Positions 1-5,321 of a stretch of 5,557 nucleotides of DNA are shown here, one piece after another. Every line of letters starts with the position of its first letter. Positions within the stretch are counted from its first letter, which is position 1. The stretch covers positions 1-5,557 of the forward strand of contig JBDTSW010000117.1 in the NCBI GenBank assembly GCA_039930945.1, written 5' to 3'. The notes under the pieces are model-generated. The model was not told where the DNA came from, did not search any database, and saw only the letters and a list, made by a program, of their open reading frames with translations. This DNA comes from JBDTSW01 sp039930945. Lineage in GTDB: Bacteria > Actinomycetota > Thermoleophilia > Solirubrobacterales > 70-9. The translations under genes and the position numbers were made by a program.

Positions 1-836
1 CGCAGCAGCAGCGACATCTGGCGGTACGCGTAGGCGTGCTTGGTGAGGTCGTCGTAGACGCACAGGGCGTCCTTGCCGTCGTAGAGGAAGTGCTCGGCCA
101 TGGCGCAGCCCGCGTAGGGGGCGACGAACTTGATCGGCGCCGCCTCGTCGGCGGGGGCGGCGACGATGATCGTGTTGTCCAGCGCCCCGTTGTCCTCCAG
201 GGTCTGGGCGATCTGGACGACCGTGGACTTCTTCTGTCCGATGGCGACGTAGACGCAGATCAGATCCTTGTCCCTGGAGTTGATGATCGTGTCGATCGTG
301 ATCGCCGTCTTGCCGGTCTGGCGATCGCCGATGATCAGCTCGCGCTGACCGCGACCGATGGGGATCATCCCGTCGATCGCCTTGATCCCGGTCTGCACCG
401 GGGTGCTCACGGGCTGGCGCTCGACCACCCCCGGGGCCTTGAACTCGGCCGGGCGCGTCTGGGAGGTCGAGATCTCGCCCTTGTCGTCGAGCGGGCGGCC
501 GAGGGGGTCGACGATCCGCCCCAGCAGCTGCTCGCCGACGGGGATCTCGAGCAACTGGCCGCTGCGCTTGACCGCGTCGCCCTCGACGATCTTGTCCCAC
601 TCGCCGAAGAGGACGGTGCCGACGTTGTCCCGCTCCAGGTTGAGCGCGAGGCCGGTGACGTCGTGCGGCAGCTCGAGCATCTCCAGCGCCATGCAGTTCT
701 CCAGCCCGTGGACGCGGGCGATGCCGTCGGCGACCGACAGCACGGTGCCGACCTCGGAGAGGTCGGCCTCTCCGGCATCCATGCCCTGGATCCGTTCGCG
801 CAGGATCTTCGAGATCTCGTCTGGCTTGATTTCCAC
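1..836 (-). CDS. atpA: F-type ATP synthase subunit alpha, N-terminal part (cut by window edge)
   Basis: Encodes the alpha subunit of the cytoplasmic F1 head, the non-catalytic nucleotide-binding partner of beta in the alpha3beta3 hexamer that makes ATP from ADP and phosphate. The first 278 codons are visible; the family is normally a little over 500 residues, so the C-terminal half lies beyond base 1. The protein begins MEIKPDEISKILRERI, the usual delta-contacting N-terminus. The beta-barrel domain follows to about residue 95. The P-loop GDRQTGKT is at residues 170-177, and the Walker B region, with YDDLTKHA, is at about 261-268. The start is GTG at 836-834. It overlaps the atpH stop by one base (TAGTG), and a good Shine-Dalgarno AAAGGAAG lies 7 nt upstream. 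Overlap and orientation show translational coupling to atpH in the atp operon. No key residue is missing in the visible part. Identification is essentially certain. Confidence 0.98.
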   Translation of the reverse strand, partial: MEIKPDEISKILRERIQGMDAGEADLSEVGTVLSVADGIARVHGLENCMALEMLELPHDVTGLALNLERDNVGTVLFGEWDKIVEGDAVKRSGQLLEIPVGEQLLGRIVDPLGRPLDDKGEISTSQTRPAEFKAPGVVERQPVSTPVQTGIKAIDGMIPIGRGQRELIIGDRQTGKTAITIDTIINSRDKDLICVYVAIGQKKSTVVQIAQTLEDNGALDNTIIVAAPADEAAPIKFVAPYAGCAMAEHFLYDGKDALCVYDDLTKHAYAYRQMSLLL

Positions 837-1360
837 TAGGCGACTTCCTTTCTCAGTTTCTCCAGCTTGCTGCGGATGCTCGCGTCGAGCACCATGTTCC
901 CCACGCGCAGCACGATGCCGCCGAGGATCTCCGGGTCGACCTCGGCCTCCAACTCGATCTGGCGGTCGGTCTGCCGCTCGACCTCGGCGCCGATGCGCCC
1001 GACCACGTCCGGATCGAGCTCGACCGCGCTGGTCAGCTTCACCTCGAGTTGCCTGTTGTGCTCGGCCCAGCGGTCGTCGAATCGCCTGCGGATGTGCAAG
1101 AGCGCCGGCATCCGGTGCTTGGAGGCGATCAACTCGAGGAAGTTCATCAGCTCGGGGTCGGCGCCCGAGACCGACTTCGCGATTCCCTCGCGCTTCTCGG
1201 TGGACGAGAAGTAGGGGCTGAAGAGGAAGACCTGGAGGTCGCGATTGGCGGCGACGGCGTCGGCAAGCTGACCCAGCTGCTCGTGGATCGAGTCCAGCTT
1301 GCCGTTCTCGTTGGCGACGTCGAACAAGGCGTCGCCGTACACACGGCCGATCTCCTCCAT
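836..1360 (-). CDS. atpH: F-type ATP synthase subunit delta
   Basis: Encodes the delta subunit, which caps the F1 head and joins it to the b-subunit peripheral stalk in the cytoplasm (equivalent to mitochondrial OSCP). The product has 174 residues, normal for the family. It begins MEEIGRVYGDALFDVA, the typical first helix of the N-terminal six-helix bundle, which spans to about residue 105. The C-terminal family signature, DPEILGGIVLRVGNMVLDA, is at residues 142-160, followed by a basic end. I chose the ATG at 1360-1358 because homology starts there and GGAG (1371-1374) lies 10 nt upstream. The same frame stays open further upstream, but those residues are Arg/Ser-rich low-complexity sequence unlike any delta subunit. 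The gene is separate from atpF, not fused to it as in mycobacteria. It follows an unusual 145-nt spacer; its start codon overlaps by one base the stop of a small ORF filling that spacer, and its own stop overlaps atpA. Confidence 0.96.
   Translation of the reverse strand: MEEIGRVYGDALFDVANENGKLDSIHEQLGQLADAVAANRDLQVFLFSPYFSSTEKREGIAKSVSGADPELMNFLELIASKHRMPALLHIRRRFDDRWAEHNRQLEVKLTSAVELDPDVVGRIGAEVERQTDRQIELEAEVDPEILGGIVLRVGNMVLDASIRSKLEKLRKEVA
844..851 (-). promoter_or_regulatory. Ribosome binding site of atpA
   Basis: The minus strand reads AAAGGAAG seven bases before the GTG start of atpA, inside the last codons of atpH. This strong purine-rich site decides the GTG as the start. The surrounding stretch is noticeably richer in A than the rest of the operon. 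Confidence 0.75.
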
Positions 1361-1503
1361 CAGAGAACCACTCCGCCGGCTGCTCCGCTCTCGCTCGCCT
1401 TCGGCTCGCGGCCGCGTCCGCTGCCGTCGGGCGAGGGCTCGAGCGCCCTGGGCACCCTGATCCGCGTGTACCGCGACCTCGTCGCTAGCCTCGGCGAGGT
1501 CAT
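1360..1503 (-). CDS. Possible 47-residue spacer ORF between atpF and atpH
   Basis: I do not recognise this product. The frame starts ATG two bases after the atpF stop (TAGCGATG) and ends TGA overlapping the atpH ATG (TGATG), so it exactly fills the spacer. A GGGGAG lies about 11 nt before its ATG, within the end of atpF. The peptide begins MTSPRLATRSRYTRIRVPRA. It is Arg/Ser/Gly/Pro-rich, with eight Arg, and has no membrane segment or known motif. Four of the Arg codons are AGG, and CTA and GGA also occur, unlike the CGC/CGG-dominated neighbours. This argues against a conserved, well-expressed protein. The likeliest alternatives are a coupling leader that keeps ribosomes moving from atpF to atpH, or a chance open frame in GC-rich spacer DNA. 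A second frame across the spacer is also open, which weakens the coding case. Confidence 0.3.
   Translation of the reverse strand: MTSPRLATRSRYTRIRVPRALEPSPDGSGRGREPKASESGAAGGVVL
1475..1501 (-). repeat. Inverted repeat in the atpF-atpH spacer
   Basis: The arms at 1475-1481 and 1495-1501 are perfect reverse complements (GACCTCG and CGAGGTC) separated by 13 nt. In the mRNA this 7-bp GC-rich stem begins on the G of the spacer ORF's ATG, so it could reduce initiation there or slow ribosomes between atpF and atpH. No T-tract follows, so it is not a classical terminator. The arms are visible directly; the role is inference. Confidence 0.5.
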
Positions 1504-1505
1504 CG

Positions 1506-2084
1506 CTACTTCGACTCCCCGTTTGCCTCGGCGCCCGAGAGGGCGGAGAAGTCGACCTCGCCCAGCGCATCCTCGACCAGGCGCCTGTGGTCGGCGTCGT
1601 CGAGCGACCTGCGGGTGACCTTCTCTGTCGCCAGCACGGTCAGGTCCGCGACCTCGCGGCGGATCTGCTCCAGCGAGCGCCGGGTCTCGGTCTCGATGTC
1701 CTTGCGCGCGGCGGCGACCAGCTCCTCGCGCTTGGCCTTGCCCTCCGAGGTCGCCTCGGCAACCGCGGCTTCCGACGCCTTGCGGGCGCGGGCGGCGATG
1801 TCGTCGGCCTGCTCGCGGGCCTCGGCGAGGCGCTGGCGGTACTCCTTCAGCAGCTCGTCGGCCTCCTCGCGCTGGCGCTCGGCGGCCTCGATGTTCTCCC
1901 GGATCGCGGCCGCACGCTTCTCCAGCGCCTCCTGGATTCGCGGGAAGGCGAACTTGCTCAGGACCCACATCGTGAACAGGAAGAGCACGAGCGTCCAGAT
2001 CATCAGGCCCAGGCCCGGCGAGACGAGGAAGCTGCCGCCCTCGTCCTCGGCGGCCTCGGCCGCCACCAGAATCACCCCGGTCAT
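1506..2084 (-). CDS. atpF: F-type ATP synthase subunit b
   Basis: Encodes the b subunit. One N-terminal helix anchors it in the membrane beside subunit a, and a long cytoplasmic coiled coil forms the peripheral stalk that holds the F1 head still through delta. The product is 192 residues from the chosen ATG. A short acidic, periplasm-facing N-terminus (about residues 1-24) is followed by a membrane helix at about 26-46 (GLMIWTLVLFLFTMWVLSKF). A highly charged Ala/Glu/Arg-rich helical region covers about 50-160, and an acidic end (GANGESK-like) closes it. The ATG at 2084-2082 is preferred because GGAGG (2096-2100) lies 11 nt ahead. An in-frame TTG at 2102 would add six residues, but it overlaps that GGAGG and has no properly spaced site of its own. 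The gene follows atpE by 22 nt. Confidence 0.96.
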   Translation of the reverse strand: MTGVILVAAEAAEDEGGSFLVSPGLGLMIWTLVLFLFTMWVLSKFAFPRIQEALEKRAAAIRENIEAAERQREEADELLKEYRQRLAEAREQADDIAARARKASEAAVAEATSEGKAKREELVAAARKDIETETRRSLEQIRREVADLTVLATEKVTRRSLDDADHRRLVEDALGEVDFSALSGAEANGESK

Positions 2085-2106
2085 GTCGGCGAACGCCTCC
2101 AAGTTC

Positions 2107-2385
2107 CTAGAGGAAGAAGGCGATCAGGCCGAAGATGAAGGTGTAGAAGGCGACTGCCTCGGTGAGCGCGAAGCCGAGCCAGCGGATCGATTGCAGCTCG
2201 TCCTTCATCTCGGGCTGGCGGGCGACCGACTCGATCTCCTTGCCGAAGATGAAGCCGATGCCGATGCCGGCACCGATCGAGCCTAGCCCGGCGCCGACGC
2301 CGAGGGCGATCGCCTTGCCGGCGTCGGTGACGCCGGCGTCGGTCACGCCCTGCGCGGCCTGAGCCAGCGGAATCAACACATCCAT
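2107..2385 (-). CDS. atpE: F-type ATP synthase subunit c (rotor ring proteolipid)
   Basis: Encodes the c subunit, copies of which form the membrane rotor ring that carries ions past subunit a and drives rotation. The product has 92 residues, slightly long for the family because about 24 residues precede the first helix. Helix 1 (about 25-48) has the characteristic alternating glycine run (G29, G31, G33, G35, G38, G40, G42, G44). The polar cytoplasmic loop carries the R56-Q57-P58-E59 signature. Helix 2 (about 68-91) carries the ion-binding carboxylate E76 in ALTEAVAFY. The residue after E76 is Ala rather than Ser/Thr, and Ile occupies the helix-1 position where sodium-type rings have Gln, so proton coupling is inferred. 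The N-terminal extension contains a tandem VTDAG duplication. The ATG follows a strong, AT-rich ribosome binding site 12 nt downstream of the atpB stop, fitting the high copy number needed for the ring. Confidence 0.98.
   Translation of the reverse strand: MDVLIPLAQAAQGVTDAGVTDAGKAIALGVGAGLGSIGAGIGIGFIFGKEIESVARQPEMKDELQSIRWLGFALTEAVAFYTFIFGLIAFFL
2320..2349 (-). repeat. Two-copy 15-nt tandem repeat inside atpE
   Basis: Two adjacent 15-nt units, 2320-2334 and 2335-2349, differ at one base. They encode the duplicated GVTDA-GVTDA stretch in the N-terminal extension of subunit c, before the first membrane helix. The repeat is in frame, so the protein is intact. It probably arose by slippage, and a short flexible N-terminus facing the periplasmic side should tolerate it. 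Confidence 0.75.
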
Positions 2386-2390
2386 TTGTA

Positions 2391-2397
2391 TTCCTTT
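2391..2397 (-). promoter_or_regulatory. Ribosome binding site of atpE
   Basis: The minus strand reads AAAGGAA directly after the atpB stop codon, with an AT-rich 5-nt spacer before the atpE ATG. In this GC-rich operon the A/T-rich initiation region stands out. It fits the known need to translate subunit c more often than its neighbours, as described for the Escherichia coli atpE initiation region. Confidence 0.75.
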
Positions 2398-3309
2398 CTA
2401 GTGGGACTCGGCGGTCGCTCCGCCGAGATAGATCGCAGTCAGGGTCGCGTAGATGAACGCCTGCAGGGTGGCGATCAGGCCGACCTCCAGGATGAAGAAG
2501 AAGAACGCCAGCGGGAAGGTGAGCACGCCCAGGGCGGCGATGCCGAGCAGCACAGCGAGGCCACCGCCCATGAACAGCAATAGCAGGTGCCCGGCGAGGA
2601 TGTTGGCGAAGAGCCGCACCGAGAGCGAGATCAGGCGGGCGAACTGGGAGATCGCCTCGATCGCGAAGATGAATGCCTTGGCGAAGGGGTTCATGTCCTC
2701 GAGCCCCGGCGGCAGCCAGCTCGCCAGGTAGGGGATGAAGCCCTTGGTCCGGATCCCCTCGACGTGGTAGGAGGTCCACACGACCAGCGTCAGCACCAGT
2801 GGGATCGAGAGATTCGCGGTGGCCGCGTAGAGGGCGAGCGACGGCACCTCCAGGCCGAACACGTCGATCTTGTGCTCGGTGTTGACCGGCAGCGGCAGGA
2901 AGCCGATCATGTTCGAGAACCAGATGAAGAAGAACAGCGCCGCCAGGAAGGGAAACCACTTGGCGGCCATGCCGGGCTCGAGGTTGTTGCCGGTGATGTT
3001 GTTCTTGACCAGGTCGTAGGCGACCTCGATCGCCGTCTGCACCTTGTTGGGGCGATCAACGCTCATCCGCCGGGCGATCCAGACCATGGTGACGATCGTC
3101 AGCAGGCTGGCCAGCGCCAGGTAGAGGACCGCCTTGTTGATCGAAAGGTCGACGCCGCCGATCGAGATGCTGACCCAGGGGTCGAGCTTGAACTCGTTCT
3201 GCGGCTGGAAGGTGTCGTTGCGGCCGTCGCTGCCGGCGACGACGATCAGAATCGCCGTGATCGCGAGGTAGCCTCCGAGGCCGATGAAGATCTTCGCCCG
3301 CCGGCTCAC
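2398..3309 (-). CDS. atpB: F-type ATP synthase subunit a
   Basis: Encodes subunit a, the stationary membrane protein that forms the two proton half-channels against the c ring. The product has 303 residues, longer than the E. coli protein (271). The essential arginine is R232 in SLSVRLFANILAGH. E218 lies one and a half turns of context upstream in FAIEAISQFARLI, and Q283 in ATLQAFIYATLTAIYLG matches the conserved last-helix motif. Membrane segments fall at about 57-80, 117-138, 155-180, 208-235, 237-270 and 272-296. An additional hydrophobic segment at about 7-25 follows a basic MSRRAK start. Together with a loop at 26-56 it has no counterpart in the E. coli protein and would place the N-terminus in the cytoplasm. 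The start is GTG (3309-3307), with GGAGGAGG (3317-3324) 7 nt upstream. It overlaps the preceding atpI stop by four bases (GTGA), which indicates coupling. Confidence 0.97.
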   Translation of the reverse strand: MSRRAKIFIGLGGYLAITAILIVVAGSDGRNDTFQPQNEFKLDPWVSISIGGVDLSINKAVLYLALASLLTIVTMVWIARRMSVDRPNKVQTAIEVAYDLVKNNITGNNLEPGMAAKWFPFLAALFFFIWFSNMIGFLPLPVNTEHKIDVFGLEVPSLALYAATANLSIPLVLTLVVWTSYHVEGIRTKGFIPYLASWLPPGLEDMNPFAKAFIFAIEAISQFARLISLSVRLFANILAGHLLLLFMGGGLAVLLGIAALGVLTFPLAFFFFILEVGLIATLQAFIYATLTAIYLGGATAESH

Positions 3310-3740
3310 GGCGCCGCCTCCTCCGGATAGAGGAACCTGGAGAAGCCCAGGGCGGCGAAGTGGGCCGTGACCAGCGCCAGGCTGAGCAGGGCGGCGGCGA
3401 GGCCGGCGTCGCGGTCGCCCAGCAGGCCGACGAGGAGGATGGAGAGGGTGACGATCCAGACCCGGCCGAGGGTCGCCGCCCCGATCGCGCCCATCGCCAG
3501 CCGGCGGTCGCCGCGGCGCAGCGCCTCGAGGGCACGGCGATGGGCGTAGACGAAGATCATGTGCTGAACGATCCAGGCGGCCGCGGCGGCGGCGTAGCCG
3601 AGCAGCGGCCAGCCTGCCAGCAGGAACGCGGCGAGCGCCAGCGCCAGCAGGCCGAGGTCCGCGTGGCGAACCCAGGCGGGCGGGCCGCCCCGGGTAGCGG
3701 CGGCCTCAGAGCCGCCTAAAGCGAGCGTAGACAACGGCAA
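3306..3740 (-). CDS. atpI: ATP synthase subunit I-like membrane protein
   Basis: A small membrane protein directly upstream of atpB, in the position and with the shape of the ATP synthase I (AtpI/UncI) family, which is thought to help c-ring assembly or stability. The product is up to 144 residues. Four hydrophobic segments lie at about 28-43, 46-65, 90-108 and 112-133. A strongly basic cytoplasmic stretch (HRRALEALRRGDRR, 68-81) sits between the second and third. Sequence similarity within this family is weak, so the call rests on topology and position as much as on residues. The start is uncertain: TTG at 3740 gives a 35-nt overlap with the upstream gene, but GGGGGA lies 7 nt before a second TTG at 3734, which is better spaced. 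Both are TTG. The end overlaps the atpB start by four bases. Confidence 0.75.
   Translation of the reverse strand: MPLSTLALGGSEAAATRGGPPAWVRHADLGLLALALAAFLLAGWPLLGYAAAAAAWIVQHMIFVYAHRRALEALRRGDRRLAMGAIGAATLGRVWIVTLSILLVGLLGDRDAGLAAALLSLALVTAHFAALGFSRFLYPEEAAP
3317..3324 (-). promoter_or_regulatory. Ribosome binding site of atpB
   Basis: The minus strand reads GGAGGAGG seven bases before the GTG start of atpB, inside the last codons of atpI. This near-consensus site supports the GTG start and the 4-base overlap with the upstream gene. Confidence 0.75.
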
Positions 3741-3906
3741 GTCCCCCGACGAGACCCGCGAACAGCCCGATCAGGCCGAGCGGGACCGCAAGGTCCACCA
3801 GCGAACCGAGCCCATACCCGGCCGCTGCGAAGGTAACCATCGCCGCGACCAGCGTCATTCCCGCAACGGCCGCGTCCGCCCTCGGGCCAGGAGGAGTCTC
3901 GGTCAT
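3706..3906 (-). CDS. atpZ: AtpZ-like small membrane protein (AtpZ/AtpI family)
   Basis: A 66-residue two-helix membrane protein, first gene of the ATP synthase cluster. A polar Pro-rich N-terminus (about 1-12) is followed by a helix at about 13-34 ending in the glycine motif G30-Y-G32-L-G34, then D38. A second glycine-rich helix is at about 41-61, and the tail is basic (YARFRRL). This matches AtpZ proteins, annotated as putative Fo subunits or Mg2+/Ca2+ transporters that work with AtpI. The exact role is not settled in the family. The ATG at 3906-3904 is the natural start, but no Shine-Dalgarno sequence is visible before it, unlike most of the operon. The C-terminal codons overlap the start region of atpI out of frame. 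It lies 121 nt downstream of the wecA-like gene. Confidence 0.75.
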   Translation of the reverse strand: MTETPPGPRADAAVAGMTLVAAMVTFAAAGYGLGSLVDLAVPLGLIGLFAGLVGGLAVVYARFRRL

Positions 3907-3964
3907 CGGAGGTGTCGAAGTCGGGGCCGCGCAAGGGCTGAAGATGGGTCCTGAGGAACCGATT

Positions 3965-4003
3965 GCCGCTCCGGCTCGGCCACTCGCCGATGCCGTAAGC
4001 GGC
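3965..4003 (-). promoter_or_regulatory. Strong stem-loop in the wecA-atpZ intergenic region
   Basis: In the 121-nt gap (3907-4027) the minus strand can form a 39-nt hairpin. The outer stem is 6 bp (GCCGCT at 4003-3998 with AGCGGC at 3970-3965). Inside it is a small internal loop, then an 8-bp stem with one bulged A (CGGCATCGG with CCGAGCCG), and a 7-nt loop at 3980-3986. No run of T follows, so it is not a standard intrinsic terminator. Its first base lies about six or seven bases after the candidate -10 box, so it may form the 5' end of the atp mRNA. Pairing is seen directly; function is inference. Confidence 0.55.
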
Positions 4004-4009
4004 CCCCCG

Positions 4010-4015
4010 AATATA
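4010..4015 (-). promoter_or_regulatory. Candidate -10 box of the atp operon
   Basis: The minus strand reads TATATT in a short AT-rich island (GGATATATTC), just downstream of the wecA-like stop codon. It is one base-pair type away from the TATAAT consensus and is the only such island in the intergenic gap. No TTGACA-like -35 is seen 16-18 nt upstream, where the sequence is GC-rich. The expected start point is near 4003, giving a leader of about 97 nt before atpZ. Evidence is by sequence resemblance only. Confidence 0.35.
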
Positions 4016-4027
4016 TCCGAAACGCGC

Positions 4028-5320
4028 CTAGGCTCCGGGCCCGGTCGCGTCGAACTCTCCGGTCTCCGGGTCGATCGCCCGGTACTCCCCGGTCTCCGGG
4101 TTGACCACCTCGAAGCTGCCCGTCTCGAGCTCGCGGGCGACGCCCTGGTCGACCTCGGCCTCGGTCAGCACCCGGCCACCGCGGGCGCCGGCCACGCGGC
4201 GTAACCAGGAGCTGCGCAGCTTCAGGATCTCCAGGGTGTAGACGATGTAGAAGCTGGCGGCCAGGACGGCGGCGAAGCAGGCGAGGACGACGATCGTCCA
4301 GAAGGGGTCGAAGTTGCCGTGATCGTCGCTGTAGGGGACGAATCGCAGTGCCAGCGCCAGTCCAGCCATCACCGCCGCCCAGCCGTACATGTAGGCGAGG
4401 GTGCGGCGCTGGGAGAAGCCGATGTTCGCCATCCGGTGGTGGAAGTGCCAGCGGTCGGCGCGATAGATCGCGGTGCGGTACTTGACCCGCTTGGCGACGA
4501 CGAACCCGGTGTCCAGGATCGGGACCGCGAGGATGATCAGGGGGAGGAACAGGGCGACGACGGCGTTCGTCTTCAGCGCGCCCTGGATCGAGATCGTCGC
4601 CAGCAGGTAGCCGAGCAGGTTCGAGCCGGTGTCGCCCATGAAGCTCGACGCGGGCGGGAAGCCATGGCGGAGGAAACCGAGCGCCCCGCCGGCGGTGGCG
4701 GCGGCGAGCGCGGCGGCGCTGGTGCGGTCGAGCGAGAGCGCGATCACCGTCAGGGTGGCCGCCGAGATCACGCAGACCCCCGCCGCGAGCCCGTCGACCC
4801 CGTCGATGAAGTTGATGATGTTGATCACGGCGACGATGCCGACGATCGAGAGCAGGTGGCCGAGATCGACGCTGCCCACCAGCGGCAGCGAGAACAGGTC
4901 CACCGAGCTGGGGTCCACCGCGCCGACGAATGGCAGCGTGAACCCGCCGAGGCGAACAGCGCTGAAGACCGGGATCGAGGCCGCGACGAGCTGGCCGGCG
5001 AGCTTCGGCAGCGCGCCCAGCTCGGAGACGTCGTCGAGCACGCCCAGCGCCGCGATCACGGCGGCGCCGCCGAGGATCGCTCGCGTCTGCGAGACGGCCG
5101 GCAAGAAGAGCGCGCCTGCGACGAGGACCGCGACCAGGATCGCCAGCCCGCCGAGCTTCGGCGTCGGCTCGGTGTGCAGGCTGCGCTCGTTGGGGATGTC
5201 GATCGCCCCGATGCGCCAGGCCACGCGTTCGGCCACCGGCACCAGCGTCCATGCGAGCACGGCGGCCAGCACGAACGCGTACAGCGCGACTATGGCCTCG
5301 GGCCTTCCGTCTACGAGCAT
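4028..5320 (-). CDS. wecA: WecA/TagO-family polyprenyl-phosphate N-acetylhexosamine-1-phosphate transferase
   Basis: A multi-pass membrane enzyme that should transfer a sugar-1-phosphate (usually GlcNAc-1-P from UDP-GlcNAc) to undecaprenyl or decaprenyl phosphate. This starts synthesis of a cell-wall linker, teichoic-type polymer or other surface glycan. The product has 430 residues. Visible family motifs are PKLGGLAI (54-61), the Mg-binding pair D96-D97 in LGVLDDVSE, and N167-x-x-N170-x-x-D173-G-x-D176-G. FMGDTGSNLLG (227-237) and the His box H292-F-H294-H295 follow. The HxHH box and overall layout fit WecA/TagO better than MraY. About ten or eleven helices end near residue 363. A soluble tail of roughly 65 residues follows, ending in three ten-residue repeats. 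The ATG at 5320 lies 18 nt after the DUF354 stop; no clear Shine-Dalgarno is seen. The location just upstream of the atp operon matches rfe/wecA in other actinobacteria. The sugar and lipid substrates are inferred from the family. Confidence 0.92.
   Translation of the reverse strand: MLVDGRPEAIVALYAFVLAAVLAWTLVPVAERVAWRIGAIDIPNERSLHTEPTPKLGGLAILVAVLVAGALFLPAVSQTRAILGGAAVIAALGVLDDVSELGALPKLAGQLVAASIPVFSAVRLGGFTLPFVGAVDPSSVDLFSLPLVGSVDLGHLLSIVGIVAVINIINFIDGVDGLAAGVCVISAATLTVIALSLDRTSAAALAAATAGGALGFLRHGFPPASSFMGDTGSNLLGYLLATISIQGALKTNAVVALFLPLIILAVPILDTGFVVAKRVKYRTAIYRADRWHFHHRMANIGFSQRRTLAYMYGWAAVMAGLALALRFVPYSDDHGNFDPFWTIVVLACFAAVLAASFYIVYTLEILKLRSSWLRRVAGARGGRVLTEAEVDQGVARELETGSFEVVNPETGEYRAIDPETGEFDATGPGA
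4043..4132 (-). repeat. Three tandem 30-nt repeats encoding the WecA-like C-terminal tail
   Basis: Three consecutive 30-nt units (4103-4132, 4073-4102, 4043-4072) encode residues 397-406, 407-416 and 417-426. The unit peptides are ELETGSFEVV, NPETGEYRAI and DPETGEFDAT, sharing (L/P)ETG(S/E)(F/Y). The last two are closest at DNA level, sharing the block ccggtctccgggt. They follow the last membrane helix, so they form an acidic soluble tail, probably cytoplasmic. Confidence 0.8.
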
Positions 5321-5321
5321 C

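Noticed and set aside
36..839. Long plus-strand open frame opposite atpA
   Set aside because: Its peptide is Asp/Leu/Arg-rich low complexity with no family resemblance, while the minus strand is an unmistakable alpha subunit. Such antisense frames are expected in GC-rich coding DNA. The same holds for plus-strand frames at 1587-2138, 2587-3330 and 4629-5516.
1361..1570. N-terminal extension of the delta subunit upstream of 1360
   Set aside because: The frame is open, but the residues are Arg/Ser-rich and unlike delta subunits. They would overlap the end of atpF, whereas ATG 1360 gives the normal length and a GGAG site.
2085..2102. TTG start for atpF at 2102
   Set aside because: It would overlap the GGAGG that best serves as the ribosome site for the ATG at 2084, and it has no site of its own at proper spacing.
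2107..2385. Sodium-coupled c ring
   Set aside because: The residue after the ion-binding Glu is Ala, not Ser/Thr, and the helix-1 Gln of sodium-type rings is absent, so proton coupling is more likely.
3965..4003. Intrinsic terminator after the wecA-like gene
   Set aside because: The stem is strong, but no run of T follows it on the minus strand, so it is listed as a structural element instead.
4028..5320. MraY (phospho-MurNAc-pentapeptide transferase)
   Set aside because: The HxHH box, the FMGDTGSNLLG context and the location next to the atp operon fit WecA/TagO. No mur or division genes are nearby.
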